22,531 nucleotides of DNA from G039029935 sp039029935 (GTDB lineage: Bacteria > Chloroflexota > Anaerolineae > Caldilineales > Caldilineaceae). The position numbers and the translations under genes are program-made. Each line of letters opens with the position of its first letter. Within the stretch, counting starts at the first letter, position 1. The notes under the pieces are model-generated. The model was not told where the DNA came from and did not search any database. It saw only the letters and a program-made list of their open reading frames with translations. The stretch covers positions 1 through 22,531 of the forward strand of contig JBCCFC010000036.1 in NCBI GenBank assembly GCA_039029935.1, read 5' to 3'. Below, piece after piece: positions 7,269 to 14,853 of the stretch.

Positions 7269-7278
7269 GAGGTAGCCG

Positions 7279-8304
7279 ATGACCGTTTTGACAAAACCAA
7301 GAGTGTATGAGAACCCTGTGGATATGCACAAAATTCAATTCTTCACCGCAGAAGATTTCACCCCAACGCAAACGCATCATAGTAACAATGGCAACCATCC
7401 AGAAGCACCAACCGAAGCCTATGATCTGTACAACGAGGGCTTTGATAACCTTGATGACACGCTATTTGATCCAAGTGTGTGGATGTCTCCAGACAACCCT
7501 GCCTATTATGGATTTGGATATAGGAAACAAATCAATGCAGACGGCACAGAAACCTATGTCGAAGTGCCTCTCAAACGAGAAGACCTGCTCAACCCGCAAG
7601 AAGGTGATAAGCTAGTGAATAATCTTGACCATGACGGCAATAGCTTTTATCTACGCTATATTTTGGACATTCATCTGCGCAAAATTGTTGGCGCACTCGT
7701 GACTTATGATGTTGGTTTTGATTGGAACCATCCAGACATTACACAGAAATCTCCAGACATAGCCGTAACATTTAACTTTAAAGAAACCATTGAGGAACTG
7801 GCCCGAAGAGGTGAGGAAGGTGTCTTTAATGTGAAAGATCGGGGGACTGCGCCAACGCTGATTATTGAACTGACATCACCACACACACGCTCAGAAGACC
7901 TCACCGAGAAATTTTCCATCTACCAAACACTGGGCGTTCCTTACTATGTGATACTCGACACCAGTCACCGCTGGAAGCGCAAAAAGTCGCGCATATTGGC
8001 CTATCAACACATCAATGGGCAATATGTCCAGCTAGAGCCGAATGATGAGGGGCGTATCTGGCTGGAACCTGTCCAATTATGGATTGGGCTGCGTGGCAAT
8101 AAGGGCGTTTTTTATAATAAAGAGGGGTATGAGCTTTTGGGTCCGCAAGGGCAACAAGACGCTTTTGAAGAGGCTGTCCAACGTGCAGAGCAGGAGGAAC
8201 AGCGGGCAGAACAAGAGGCTCAACGGGCTGAACAAGAGGCTCAACGGGCTGAAAAGCTGGCTGAAAAATTACGTGCGCTTGGGATTGATCCAGACACAAT
8301 CTAA
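7279..8304 (+). CDS. Uma2-family putative endonuclease B with coiled-coil tail
   Basis: 341 residues. Core residues: SPDIAVTF (D160), LIIELTSP (E197) and LTEKFSIYQTLGVPYYVILD (K211 plus the Uma2 signature tyrosines). This is closer to the standard Uma2 pattern than gene A. The tail consists of repeated RAEQEEQ/RAEQEAQ heptads (21-base units) and ends KLRALGIDPDTI, a common ending of this family. An optimal AGGAGG (7267-7272) lies 6 bases before ATG 7279. It is only distantly similar to gene A, so the two are not a recent duplication. The biological role of Uma2 proteins is unsettled; nuclease activity is inferred from the fold family. Confidence 0.88.
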   Translation: MTVLTKPRVYENPVDMHKIQFFTAEDFTPTQTHHSNNGNHPEAPTEAYDLYNEGFDNLDDTLFDPSVWMSPDNPAYYGFGYRKQINADGTETYVEVPLKREDLLNPQEGDKLVNNLDHDGNSFYLRYILDIHLRKIVGALVTYDVGFDWNHPDITQKSPDIAVTFNFKETIEELARRGEEGVFNVKDRGTAPTLIIELTSPHTRSEDLTEKFSIYQTLGVPYYVILDTSHRWKRKKSRILAYQHINGQYVQLEPNDEGRIWLEPVQLWIGLRGNKGVFYNKEGYELLGPQGQQDAFEEAVQRAEQEEQRAEQEAQRAEQEAQRAEKLAEKLRALGIDPDTI

Positions 8305-8318
8305 GTTGGGCAGATTTT

Positions 8319-8981
8319 ATGCGAACACAAGGACAAGAAGACGAATTTGTGGTTATCGGACTGGGGCGTTTTGGCACAGCCGTTGCCACCACCTTAGCCA
8401 AATATGGACATAACGTCCTCGCCATTGACGATGACATGGAGCGGGTGCAGGATTTGAGTACGGAATTGCCCCATATCATTCAGCTAGACGCTACCAACAT
8501 TGATGCGTTGCGTCAGGCGGGTGTGGATAACTTTGACACAGGCATTGTCTGCATTGGCTCGGACTTTGAGAGTAATGTGCTGACAACGGTCCTGCTCAAT
8601 CGGCTAGGACTCCAGCGTGTGATTACCAAAGCACGTACCCAGATGCAAAAAGAAATATTGTTGCAGATCGGTGCCGATGAGGTGATTCTGCCAGAGCTTG
8701 AGGCAGGCGTCCGCTTGGCGCGACGTATGGCTGCGGGGCACTTTGTTGATTATCTGGAGATGAGCAACGATGTCGGCATTGTCGAGCTGATTGCCCCCGC
8801 CAGCATGTGGAACCGTACACTGGCCGAGACCAACTTGCGTCAACGCTATGAACTGACCGCCATTGCCGTGCGTCGAGGCGAAGAACTCATCGTCAGCCCC
8901 AGCGCGGCGTTTCGACTGGAAGCCAATGACTATTTGGTCGTGCTGGGTCGATTGGCGGATGCGGAGCGGTTGAATCAGTAG
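8319..8981 (+). CDS. TrkA/KtrA-type potassium channel regulatory subunit (RCK)
   Basis: 220 residues. An N-terminal Rossmann domain has VVIGLGRFGTAVA (nucleotide-binding glycines G14-G19) and the acidic end of strand 2 (AIDDDMERV). A linker is followed by a C-terminal RCK_C domain (MSNDVGIVELIAPASMWNRTLAETNLRQRY...VSPSAAFRLEANDYLVVLG). Such subunits form cytoplasmic rings that gate a TrkH/KtrB potassium transporter through NAD(H), ATP/ADP or c-di-AMP. The length matches KtrA. No membrane transporter gene lies alongside, so the partner is elsewhere. It starts 14 bases after Uma2 B; the ribosome site is weak (TTGGGCAG). Confidence 0.9.
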   Translation: MRTQGQEDEFVVIGLGRFGTAVATTLAKYGHNVLAIDDDMERVQDLSTELPHIIQLDATNIDALRQAGVDNFDTGIVCIGSDFESNVLTTVLLNRLGLQRVITKARTQMQKEILLQIGADEVILPELEAGVRLARRMAAGHFVDYLEMSNDVGIVELIAPASMWNRTLAETNLRQRYELTAIAVRRGEELIVSPSAAFRLEANDYLVVLGRLADAERLNQ

Positions 8982-8986
8982 CTGGT

Positions 8987-9040
8987 GGTATTCAGTAGGT
9001 CGGTATTCAGTAGGTCGGTATTCGGTGCGTCGGTATTCAG
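8987..9040. repeat. 15-base tandem repeat GGTATTCAGTAGGTC (locus B)
   Basis: Two perfect copies (8987-9001, 9002-9016), one degenerate copy (9017-9031) and a partial fourth start 6 bases after the stop of the RCK gene and end about 55 bases before hisD. The units are contiguous with no spacers, so this is not a CRISPR array. Confidence 0.9.
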
Positions 9041-9095
9041 GGTAGATCGATGCAGGTAATTATCAGAAAATGTTTACATAAAAAGCGAGAAAACA

Positions 9096-10439
9096 ATGAC
9101 CGATACAATGCGGATTTTTGACGTATCAACGGCGCAATCCACCATTCTACAGCGTAACCCTTGGGATGAGATGACCGTGCCAGAGAGTATGCTCGACTTC
9201 AACGAGCGTGTCTATGGTGAACGCATCGGCCCCGAAGAGGCGGTGAAGCGTATTTTAGCCGATGTCCGTGTGCGTGGCGATGCAGCAGTCGTTGAGTGGA
9301 CCCAAAAGATTGACAACGTAGAATTGAACACTCTGGTGGTTGAGCCAGCGCATATTGAACAAGCCTATGCGGAAACTGAGCCCGACGTGGTCGAAGCCAT
9401 CAAGGTCGCCGCTGCACGCATCGAATCCTTTCACCGTCGTCAGCCCGCATTGAGTTGGATTCACAACGACGAAGAAGGGACACTCGGCCAGTTAGTGCGC
9501 CCCATCCCCAGAGTGGGCATCTACATCCCTGGCGGCACAGCCCCGCTGCCCAGTTCATTGCTGATGACGGCCATTCCTGCACGGGTGGCCGGCGTCCCAC
9601 ATGTCTCCTGTATCACACCACCACAGCGCAACACGGGTCTGCCCGACTGGTCTGTCATCGTGGCTGCTGACATCGTGGGCGTCGATGCCGTCTACATCGC
9701 GGGCGGTGCACAGGCAATTGGTGCGTTGACCTTTGGTACGGAACAGGTTGCCGCTGTTGATAAAATTTGTGGCCCCGGCAATCTCTTTACTACGCTTGCC
9801 AAACGCCAAGTCTTTGGGCTGGTCGGCATTGATGGCTTGCCCGGCCCCACTGAGACACTGGTCATCGCCGATGACAGTGCCGACCCAGAATTGGCCGCAG
9901 CGGATATGTTGGCTCAGGCCGAACATGATGTGCTTGCCAGTGCTATTCTGCTGACGCCTAGCCAAACGATGGCCGAAAAGGTGCAGGCAGCGGTCATGCA
10001 TCAGTTGGAAGAGTTGGGGCGTTCTGAAATTATCGTCGGCTCGCTCAACAAAGGCAGTGGCATCGTCATCACCGACACCATCGACCAAGCCTTTGACCTT
10101 GCCAACACCTATGCACCAGAGCATCTCTGTCTGTTGGTCAGCGACCCTTGGCAGTATGTCGGTCAAGTCAAAAATGCGGGTGGCATCTTTATCGGTGAAC
10201 GCAGCTTTGAGGTGCTGGGCGACTATGTAGCGGGACCCAGCCATGTCATGCCAACAGGCGGCACTGCGCGTTTTGCCAGCCCCGTCAACGTCAACGATTT
10301 TGTCAAACTGGTCAGCATCATTGGGCTGAACGAAGCCGCCATGCAGAAGATTGGTCCGGCTGCGGAGACGTTGGCGAATATTGAAGGGTTGACGGCTCAT
10401 GCGGCGGCAGTGGCGAAACGGTTACAGAAAGTAGAATAG
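9096..10439 (+). CDS. hisD: Histidinol dehydrogenase
   Basis: 447 residues, the usual HisD length. It oxidises L-histidinol to L-histidine in two NAD-dependent steps. Visible residues: PRVGIYIPGG, the dinucleotide-region GGAQAIGAL, AQAEHDVLAS (zinc Gln and His), APEHL (catalytic Glu-His), GDYVAGPSHVMPT (zinc Asp and catalytic His) and EGLTAHAAAV (zinc His). A small deviation is GLPGPTETLVIAD where GPSE is more common. The his-pathway neighbours are absent, so it is either a scattered his gene or a HisD paralogue acting on another amino alcohol. The complete active site favours true HisD or a close relative. Start ATG 9096 has only a weak purine-rich site upstream; ATG 9108 is an alternative. 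Confidence 0.93.
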   Translation: MTDTMRIFDVSTAQSTILQRNPWDEMTVPESMLDFNERVYGERIGPEEAVKRILADVRVRGDAAVVEWTQKIDNVELNTLVVEPAHIEQAYAETEPDVVEAIKVAAARIESFHRRQPALSWIHNDEEGTLGQLVRPIPRVGIYIPGGTAPLPSSLLMTAIPARVAGVPHVSCITPPQRNTGLPDWSVIVAADIVGVDAVYIAGGAQAIGALTFGTEQVAAVDKICGPGNLFTTLAKRQVFGLVGIDGLPGPTETLVIADDSADPELAAADMLAQAEHDVLASAILLTPSQTMAEKVQAAVMHQLEELGRSEIIVGSLNKGSGIVITDTIDQAFDLANTYAPEHLCLLVSDPWQYVGQVKNAGGIFIGERSFEVLGDYVAGPSHVMPTGGTARFASPVNVNDFVKLVSIIGLNEAAMQKIGPAAETLANIEGLTAHAAAVAKRLQKVE

Positions 10440-10442
10440 CAT

Positions 10443-10712
10443 ATGAGTAGAATCCGAGAAATTCAAGCTCTGGTTCGATATGGTATGTACTATCTGACTG
10501 AACATGCCGATGAAGAAGCAATGGAAGATGATTTGACAATTTATGATGTTGAGTTTGCTATTTTAAATGGAAAAGTGCGACGAACTTGGCCCAAAGATGG
10601 AAAATTTGAGGTGGTAGGGACATCTTTGGATGGACGACCAGTTGGTGCAGTCTATCGATTTACAAAAGGAAATAAAGTTCGCGTAATTACTGTATATGAG
10701 GATAAACCATAA
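10443..10712 (+). CDS. DUF4258 family protein, probable toxin of a toxin-antitoxin pair
   Basis: 89 residues. The LTEHADEEAMEDDLTIYDVEFAILNG stretch holds the DUF4258 His-containing helix, followed by a beta sheet (FEVVGTSLDGRPVGAVYRF...VRVITVYE) like that of small RelE/MqsR-type RNases. It begins 3 bases after hisD stops and its TAA overlaps the ATG of the next gene (TAATG at 10710-10714), the usual coupled arrangement of a toxin with its antitoxin. The pair is visibly richer in A/T than hisD, suggesting arrival by transfer. RNase activity is inferred from the family and the pairing. Confidence 0.85.
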   Translation: MSRIREIQALVRYGMYYLTEHADEEAMEDDLTIYDVEFAILNGKVRRTWPKDGKFEVVGTSLDGRPVGAVYRFTKGNKVRVITVYEDKP

Positions 10713-10975
10713 TGACTAGTAGTAATGGAACTTCAAGTGGTTTTTGGAAAGATGAAGAGTGCGAATATTGTGGCGGCCCTCTGGTTGACAAACATGTCAC
10801 ACTCTATCGCTCTTCTAAGGGTGCCTACTTTTTATTTGAACATGTACCTGCTGGGGTATGTAAAGAGTGTGGAACACGCTATTATGCCGCCAACATATTG
10901 AAACGCATTGAAGAAAGTATACGCGGCCAACAAAAGGCAAAAAGAAAAGTGCTTGTGCCAGTGTATTCCGTATAA
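10712..10975 (+). CDS. YgiT-type zinc-finger protein, probable antitoxin
   Basis: 87 residues. CEYCGG (C17, C20) and CKECG (C50, C53) form the zinc-binding fold of the MqsA/YgiT N-terminal domain. The C-terminal helix-turn-helix found in full-length MqsA is absent; instead there is one short helix with a basic tail (RGQQKAKRKVLVPVY). It may therefore neutralise the DUF4258 protein without being a strong repressor by itself. It is translationally coupled to the upstream gene by a one-base TAATG overlap. Confidence 0.85.
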   Translation: MTSSNGTSSGFWKDEECEYCGGPLVDKHVTLYRSSKGAYFLFEHVPAGVCKECGTRYYAANILKRIEESIRGQQKAKRKVLVPVYSV

Positions 10976-10996
10976 AGTGAATAGAAAAGTGTGTCT

Positions 10997-12262
10997 ATGA
11001 GTCTTGAGCAACAGAAAACGAACGCAGATATACTCATCATCGGTGGTGGTGTCATCGGCACTTGCACCGCTCTCTTCCTCACCCGTGCTGGGCGACAAGT
11101 CACGCTTGTCGAAAAAGCCGATATCTGTGCAGGTGCATCGCATGGCAACGCTTGTTGGGTTGCAACAGGATACGCCATCCCGACTGCTGCGCCCGGTGTT
11201 TTGGGGCAAGGATTGAAGTGGCTGTTAGACTCGGGTAGCCCTTTCTATATCAAACCGCGTTTGAGTCTTGATTTAGCGCGCTGGCTTTGGGCTTTTCAAG
11301 CAGCCTGTACGCATAGTAAAATGATGGCGGGTGCAGAAATCTTGATGGACTTGAACCGCCAAAGTTTGCACATGTTCCGAGAATTAGCCACTGAATTCGA
11401 GTTTGGCTATCAAGAGCGGGGTCTGCTCCATCTGCATCTGTCAGAAAAATATCGGCAAGCAGGTGAAAAAGAGGCTGAATTACTACGTAGCATGGGCATC
11501 AAGGCCATTTCGTTGGACCGTGATGGACTTGAAGAGCTAGAACCAAGTTTGGAGGCAGGAATCAACTCCGGTGTGTTTTTCCCTGAACATGCCAACCTTG
11601 AACCCAGAACCTTGGTTGAAACAGTGGCGGCGCAGGCGGAGAAAGAAGGAGCCACGATTCTGACACAGACAGAAGTGACGGGTGTCGAGCGAGATGGCAA
11701 CCGTATTACTGCGGTGGAGACAAGCAATGGCACGATGATACCCAATGAAGTTGTGTTAGCGGCAGGCGCGTGGTCGTCGATTGTAGCAAAAAAGGTAGGC
11801 GCGCCAATCCTCATGGAGCCAGCCAAAGGCTATAGCATGACTGTGAAAAGGCGGTCGGAGACGCAAGGACCCAGCCGTCCCATCTCAGTCGATGACAGCA
11901 AAGTGGCGATCACCCCGTTGGGACGCGAGCATTTTCGGTTTAGCAGCACACTGGAATTGTCTGGATTTGATCTGTCGATCAATCAAAAGCGGTTAGCGGT
12001 CAATCGGCAAACATTGCAGACGGTCTTGCCTGATATGGACAATCTTGATGTCGAAGAGACGTGGGCTGGATATCGTCCCATGACGCCCGATGGCCTGCCC
12101 TATATTGGGCGCAGCGAGCGCGTCGATAACCTCATTTTTGCTACAGGTCATGGGATGCTGGGCATCACACATGGACCACTTACGGGCAAATTGGTGACGG
12201 AGATTTTGACGGGGCAGGAGCCATCTGTGAAATTGGAGCCGATGCGACCGGAGCGGTATTGA
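10997..12262 (+). CDS. DadA-like FAD-dependent D-amino-acid dehydrogenase/oxidoreductase
   Basis: 421 residues from ATG 10997; GTG 10991 is an in-frame alternative, and neither has a strong SD. The N-terminus has ADILIIGGGVIGTCTALFL (dinucleotide glycines 16-21) and an acidic strand end (LVEKADICAGAS). The C-terminus has WAGYRPMTPDGLPYIGR and FATGHGMLGITHGPLTGKLV, both hallmarks of the DAO/DadA family. It would oxidatively deaminate a D-amino acid, or a cyclic one such as D-hydroxyproline, using FAD and passing electrons onward. It follows the toxin-antitoxin pair by 21 bases and is convergent with the PIN-domain gene, only 2 bases apart. Confidence 0.9.
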   Translation: MSLEQQKTNADILIIGGGVIGTCTALFLTRAGRQVTLVEKADICAGASHGNACWVATGYAIPTAAPGVLGQGLKWLLDSGSPFYIKPRLSLDLARWLWAFQAACTHSKMMAGAEILMDLNRQSLHMFRELATEFEFGYQERGLLHLHLSEKYRQAGEKEAELLRSMGIKAISLDRDGLEELEPSLEAGINSGVFFPEHANLEPRTLVETVAAQAEKEGATILTQTEVTGVERDGNRITAVETSNGTMIPNEVVLAAGAWSSIVAKKVGAPILMEPAKGYSMTVKRRSETQGPSRPISVDDSKVAITPLGREHFRFSSTLELSGFDLSINQKRLAVNRQTLQTVLPDMDNLDVEETWAGYRPMTPDGLPYIGRSERVDNLIFATGHGMLGITHGPLTGKLVTEILTGQEPSVKLEPMRPERY

Positions 12263-12264
12263 GC

Positions 12265-12669
12265 TTACTCATGCCAGTTTTCCACAGATAAATTGGGAAC
12301 ATGATCAAAGTCCTGATCTGTCGTCAATAGTATCATATTGTAACGGATTGCAATGGCTGCAATCAATGCATCCACGGTTTCTAGTTGTTTTCCCTCTTTA
12401 CGAAGCCGATGTTGTAAGTATGCAGCATCCTCTGCGTCAGTGAGTTCAGCATCATAGAAGTTAAACATCACACGCAGGTCGTCCCATGTTTGCAAATTTT
12501 GTTTAGCACGCGGTAATCCTAGCAATCCGTAAAGTGTCTCTGTGGCAACCACCATTGGGACAGAAAATGTGTCACCAAAACGAATCTGCTGATGAACACG
12601 TTTCTCAATGGAATGTCCAATGATTGTCATTGGTGAGAAGTGATTCGTATCAAGTAGGTAGTCATTCAT
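12265..12669 (-). CDS. vapC: PIN-domain toxin, VapC-like
   Basis: 134 residues. The four PIN acidic residues are present: LLDTNH (D7), VVATETLYGL (E44), TVDALIAA (D100) and TTDQDFDH (D118). VapC toxins are magnesium-dependent RNases that cleave tRNA or rRNA. It starts 6 bases after the upstream RHH protein ends, on the same strand, the standard antitoxin-toxin order. Its end lies 2 bases from the convergent DadA-like gene with no terminator between, so read-through would give antisense RNA. Confidence 0.92.
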   Translation of the reverse strand: MNDYLLDTNHFSPMTIIGHSIEKRVHQQIRFGDTFSVPMVVATETLYGLLGLPRAKQNLQTWDDLRVMFNFYDAELTDAEDAAYLQHRLRKEGKQLETVDALIAAIAIRYNMILLTTDQDFDHVPNLSVENWHE

Positions 12670-12675
12670 GATAAT

Positions 12676-13206
12676 TTATTGCGCTCTTTCTTGAATTGAA
12701 TCGGTCGATAAATAGGTTGCCTTTTCTTGGCGTTTCATGGCTTGATGCCAGGGCAACCAATAGATATCCCATTCTTCAGGGGTAAAGCCAGGTTCAAAGG
12801 ACGGATCTGCTTCCCGTGCTTTCCGTATTGCCAGTACCTCATCTAATGATTTTGTTGCAGGATGGAACGCACCCGTATTTTTCGGGCGCGACTTAATCCT
12901 TGCAATAATTTCTTCCATTGTCATCTCATCATCTTCCTCTTCTGATGGAAAAATGCGATCTGTTTCATTGATGGATGCCAATGGTTGGTGTGAACCATTT
13001 TGTGATTGGGGTAATGAAGAAATTTGCACACCAGACAGCTCATCTTTCATCTGTGCTTCTTGCGTAATTTGTTTTTTTACCTCAAATGTGCGCAGGCTTT
13101 GACGAATTAATTTCTCTACAAATGTATTAAGTGATATACGAAGGTTTGTCGCCTTTTCTCGCAATTCCCCTGCTAATGTTGGTGATAAAGTGATTGATTC
13201 TGTCAT
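12676..13206 (-). CDS. Ribbon-helix-helix antitoxin with long acidic C-terminal extension
   Basis: 176 residues from ATG 13206, chosen because AGGAGG (13210-13215) sits just before it; a longer reading from 13257 adds 17 hydrophobic residues but has no SD and starts upstream of the likely promoter. The N-terminus TESITLSPTLAGELREKATN and ISLNTFVEKLIRQSL is a ribbon-helix-helix DNA-binding fold. A polar linker and an acidic patch (PSEEEDDEMTMEE) follow, then a segment ending EEWDIYWLPWHQAMKRQ that probably wraps the PIN toxin. VapB-type antitoxins are usually about half this length. As a DNA-binding antitoxin it probably represses its own operon. Confidence 0.82.
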   Translation of the reverse strand: MTESITLSPTLAGELREKATNLRISLNTFVEKLIRQSLRTFEVKKQITQEAQMKDELSGVQISSLPQSQNGSHQPLASINETDRIFPSEEEDDEMTMEEIIARIKSRPKNTGAFHPATKSLDEVLAIRKAREADPSFEPGFTPEEWDIYWLPWHQAMKRQEKATYLSTDSIQERAQ

Positions 13207-13247
13207 AAGCCTCCTATTGATAAGAACTAAAACATTATTATAAATTG

Positions 13248-13256
13248 AGTATAGCA
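13248..13256 (-). promoter_or_regulatory. Extended -10 promoter for the RHH antitoxin-PIN toxin operon
   Basis: The minus strand reads TGCTATACT, an extended -10, about 40 bases upstream of ATG 13206, in a very A/T-rich stretch. No convincing -35 is seen, which is compatible with an extended -10 promoter. It lies next to the codon that would start the longer reading, supporting the shorter start. Confidence 0.4.
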
Positions 13257-13295
13257 CTATCTATCGGTAATCTACAACACACTCAATATTTATAT

Positions 13296-13333
13296 GGTAT
13301 TCAGTAGTACAAGTGACTCGACGACTGAATACC
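13296..13333. repeat. Intergenic inverted repeat of the GGTATTCAGTAGGTC family (locus C)
   Basis: Perfect 10-base arms GGTATTCAGT (13296-13305) and ACTGAATACC (13324-13333) enclose an 18-base loop, between the DUF2283 gene's end and the antitoxin gene's promoter. The arm equals the first ten bases of the locus B unit. Confidence 0.8.
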
Positions 13334-13350
13334 GGATTAGGATAATTTCA

Positions 13351-13800
13351 TCATGCAATAGACATTGCAACAGGTACTCTTGATACTGCCCTAAGTATAT
13401 CAGGTGCAAACATAAAGTTCATCGCTGTCATAGGCATCACCGTATTGGCATTTGGTGGGATATAGCTACCGAGCTTGAGGACCTCTACGAGCGGTGACTT
13501 ACGCAACATATGCCAGACTTTGCCTGATACTTCATCCGGCCACTCATCAACCAATAATGCAAAATGTTTTTCTTCATAGTCAGCAGATTCCAGTAGTTTC
13601 GAGAAACTGATAAAGCCAAGACTTAGGGGAGTTGATGTGTCCCAATCAAAACGAAGAATGATATTATCGGTGAGTTCTATAGCGGCGGAAGCTTCTTCCT
13701 CTCGTTGGAAAAATATTTCTAGAAAGTCTGCTTCTTGATCATATTGATAATGAACCGTTTGATTTGGACCCAATGATAGTGTATTTTGTTTGATATTCAT
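13351..13800 (-). CDS. DUF2283 (YuzE-like) protein
   Basis: 149 residues. VHYQYDQEADFLEIFF followed by the hydrophobic-acidic alternation ELTDNIILRFDWDT and PLSLGFISFSKLL is the DUF2283 pattern. The C-terminal ~75 residues (WPDEVSGKVWHMLRKSPLVEVLKLGSYIPPNANT and onward) extend past the small domain. DUF2283 proteins often sit behind a small partner, and the pair is thought to be toxin-antitoxin-like. Here the partner seems cut down to a stump (see 13739-13873). The ribosome site is poor (AGAAGAACGGT), as expected if it was once read by coupling. Confidence 0.8.
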   Translation of the reverse strand: MNIKQNTLSLGPNQTVHYQYDQEADFLEIFFQREEEASAAIELTDNIILRFDWDTSTPLSLGFISFSKLLESADYEEKHFALLVDEWPDEVSGKVWHMLRKSPLVEVLKLGSYIPPNANTVMPMTAMNFMFAPDILRAVSRVPVAMSIA

Positions 13801-13873
13801 ACCGTTCTTCTGTTAAATAAATTTGACGACCTCGTTGGTCATGAACGACCCACTTTCTTGCTTGTTCAGACAT
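13739..13873 (-). pseudogene. Remnant of the small partner (toxin-like) gene upstream of DUF2283
   Basis: A 44-codon reading frame from ATG 13873 begins MSEQARKWVVHDQRGRQIYL then TEERY, which resembles the start of ~100-residue proteins commonly encoded just before DUF2283 genes. After TEERY the frame enters the DUF2283 gene in another register, giving an unrelated tail and a stop at 13739. The simplest reading is an internal deletion that removed most of the partner and joined its 5' end to the DUF2283 start. The family resemblance is from memory of such proteins, not a search. Confidence 0.45.
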
Positions 13874-13914
13874 TGGCTTTCTTGTATCTCTCTTTTGCCA
13901 GGAAGTGTACGTAA

Positions 13915-14853
13915 CTACTTCAACCGTTTCTCCAATTGTGTAATCCGTTCCCCCTGTGTCACAATCAGCTCAGCCAAGAACCCGACCAACAACAACAACA
14001 CGCTAATAATCATCAACACACTCGCCGTCAAAAAGATGGGTCGCTGCTGCGTATCGGTCAACACATAGAGGATGACCAGATAGACAAAGGTAATCATACT
14101 CAAGCTCAATCCCGCTAGTCCCAGTCCACCAAAAAAGCGCATGGGGGCTTGGCTAAAGGTGAGCAGAAACTTGAGGACCAGCACATCGAGCAGGCTGATG
14201 GGGATGCGCGCCAAACCAAATTTACTGCTCCCAGCGGGGCGTGGTTGATAGAAGGTCTTGACTTCGCCCACGCTAAACCCTTGGTGAACCGCGATCATAA
14301 GGATAAAGCGATGCCAGTCACTGCGCAGAGGGGGCAGGCTCTCAATCACATCGCGGCGCATGGCCTTGATCCAGTTGGCGTCATGGACAGGGACATTGGC
14401 AAGCCGTTGCATGACAAAGTTGTAGATGCCGCTCGCAACCACCTTGCCATCCTTGCGCCCCTGTCGCCATCCTGCCACTGCATCCAAGTTTTCTGCTTCT
14501 ATGTGATTAACCAACGCAGGCACATCAACCAATGGGTCTGACTCCATATCCGCGGGGATCAAAATCACAATCTCACCCACGCTGGCACGAAACATGCGCT
14601 CCAACGCTTGGGTCATGCCTTGGCTACGACGGTTGGTGAAGATGTGTAGATGCGGGTAGCGTGTTTGCAATTTGTCTAAGATTGCTGCCGTGTCATCGGT
14701 GCTGCCATCGTTGACCACCAGCACTTCACCCGTGCAATTGAGGTCTGCAAATGCCTGAAAACTGCGCTCAACCACTTGCGCAATGGTTGCCTCTTCATTG
14801 CGTGCGGGCACAACAACTGAGATTGATACAGCTGAGATTGATCCTGTGTCCAT
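13915..14853 (-). CDS. GT2-family membrane glycosyltransferase (DPM1/ArnC-like)
   Basis: 312 residues from ATG 14853. The GT-A domain shows ISVVVPARNEEATIAQVV, VVNDGSTDDT (nucleotide binding), SQGMTQALERMFRASVGEIV and the PADMESDP acidic metal site. Two C-terminal transmembrane segments (about residues 236-260 and 270-297) are followed by a basic tail. Such enzymes move a sugar from a nucleotide donor to a polyprenyl phosphate or other acceptor at the membrane. The start is chosen from the TGATG overlap with the aminotransferase stop; a TTG at 14868 is the longer alternative. Coupling to a sugar aminotransferase suggests the donor carries an amino sugar. Confidence 0.87.
   Translation of the reverse strand: MDTGSISAVSISVVVPARNEEATIAQVVERSFQAFADLNCTGEVLVVNDGSTDDTAAILDKLQTRYPHLHIFTNRRSQGMTQALERMFRASVGEIVILIPADMESDPLVDVPALVNHIEAENLDAVAGWRQGRKDGKVVASGIYNFVMQRLANVPVHDANWIKAMRRDVIESLPPLRSDWHRFILMIAVHQGFSVGEVKTFYQPRPAGSSKFGLARIPISLLDVLVLKFLLTFSQAPMRFFGGLGLAGLSLSMITFVYLVILYVLTDTQQRPIFLTASVLMIISVLLLLVGFLAELIVTQGERITQLEKRLK

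Noticed and set aside
8987..9040. Possible CRISPR-like repeats
   Set aside because: Units are contiguous 15-mers with no spacers, and no cas genes are present.
9555..10400. 281-codon minus-strand ORF opposite hisD
   Set aside because: hisD on the plus strand has a full active-site motif set; the antisense translation shows no family features.
13207..13257. Upstream start of the RHH antitoxin at 13257
   Set aside because: No SD, adds a hydrophobic non-family leader, and the start codon overlaps the likely promoter region.
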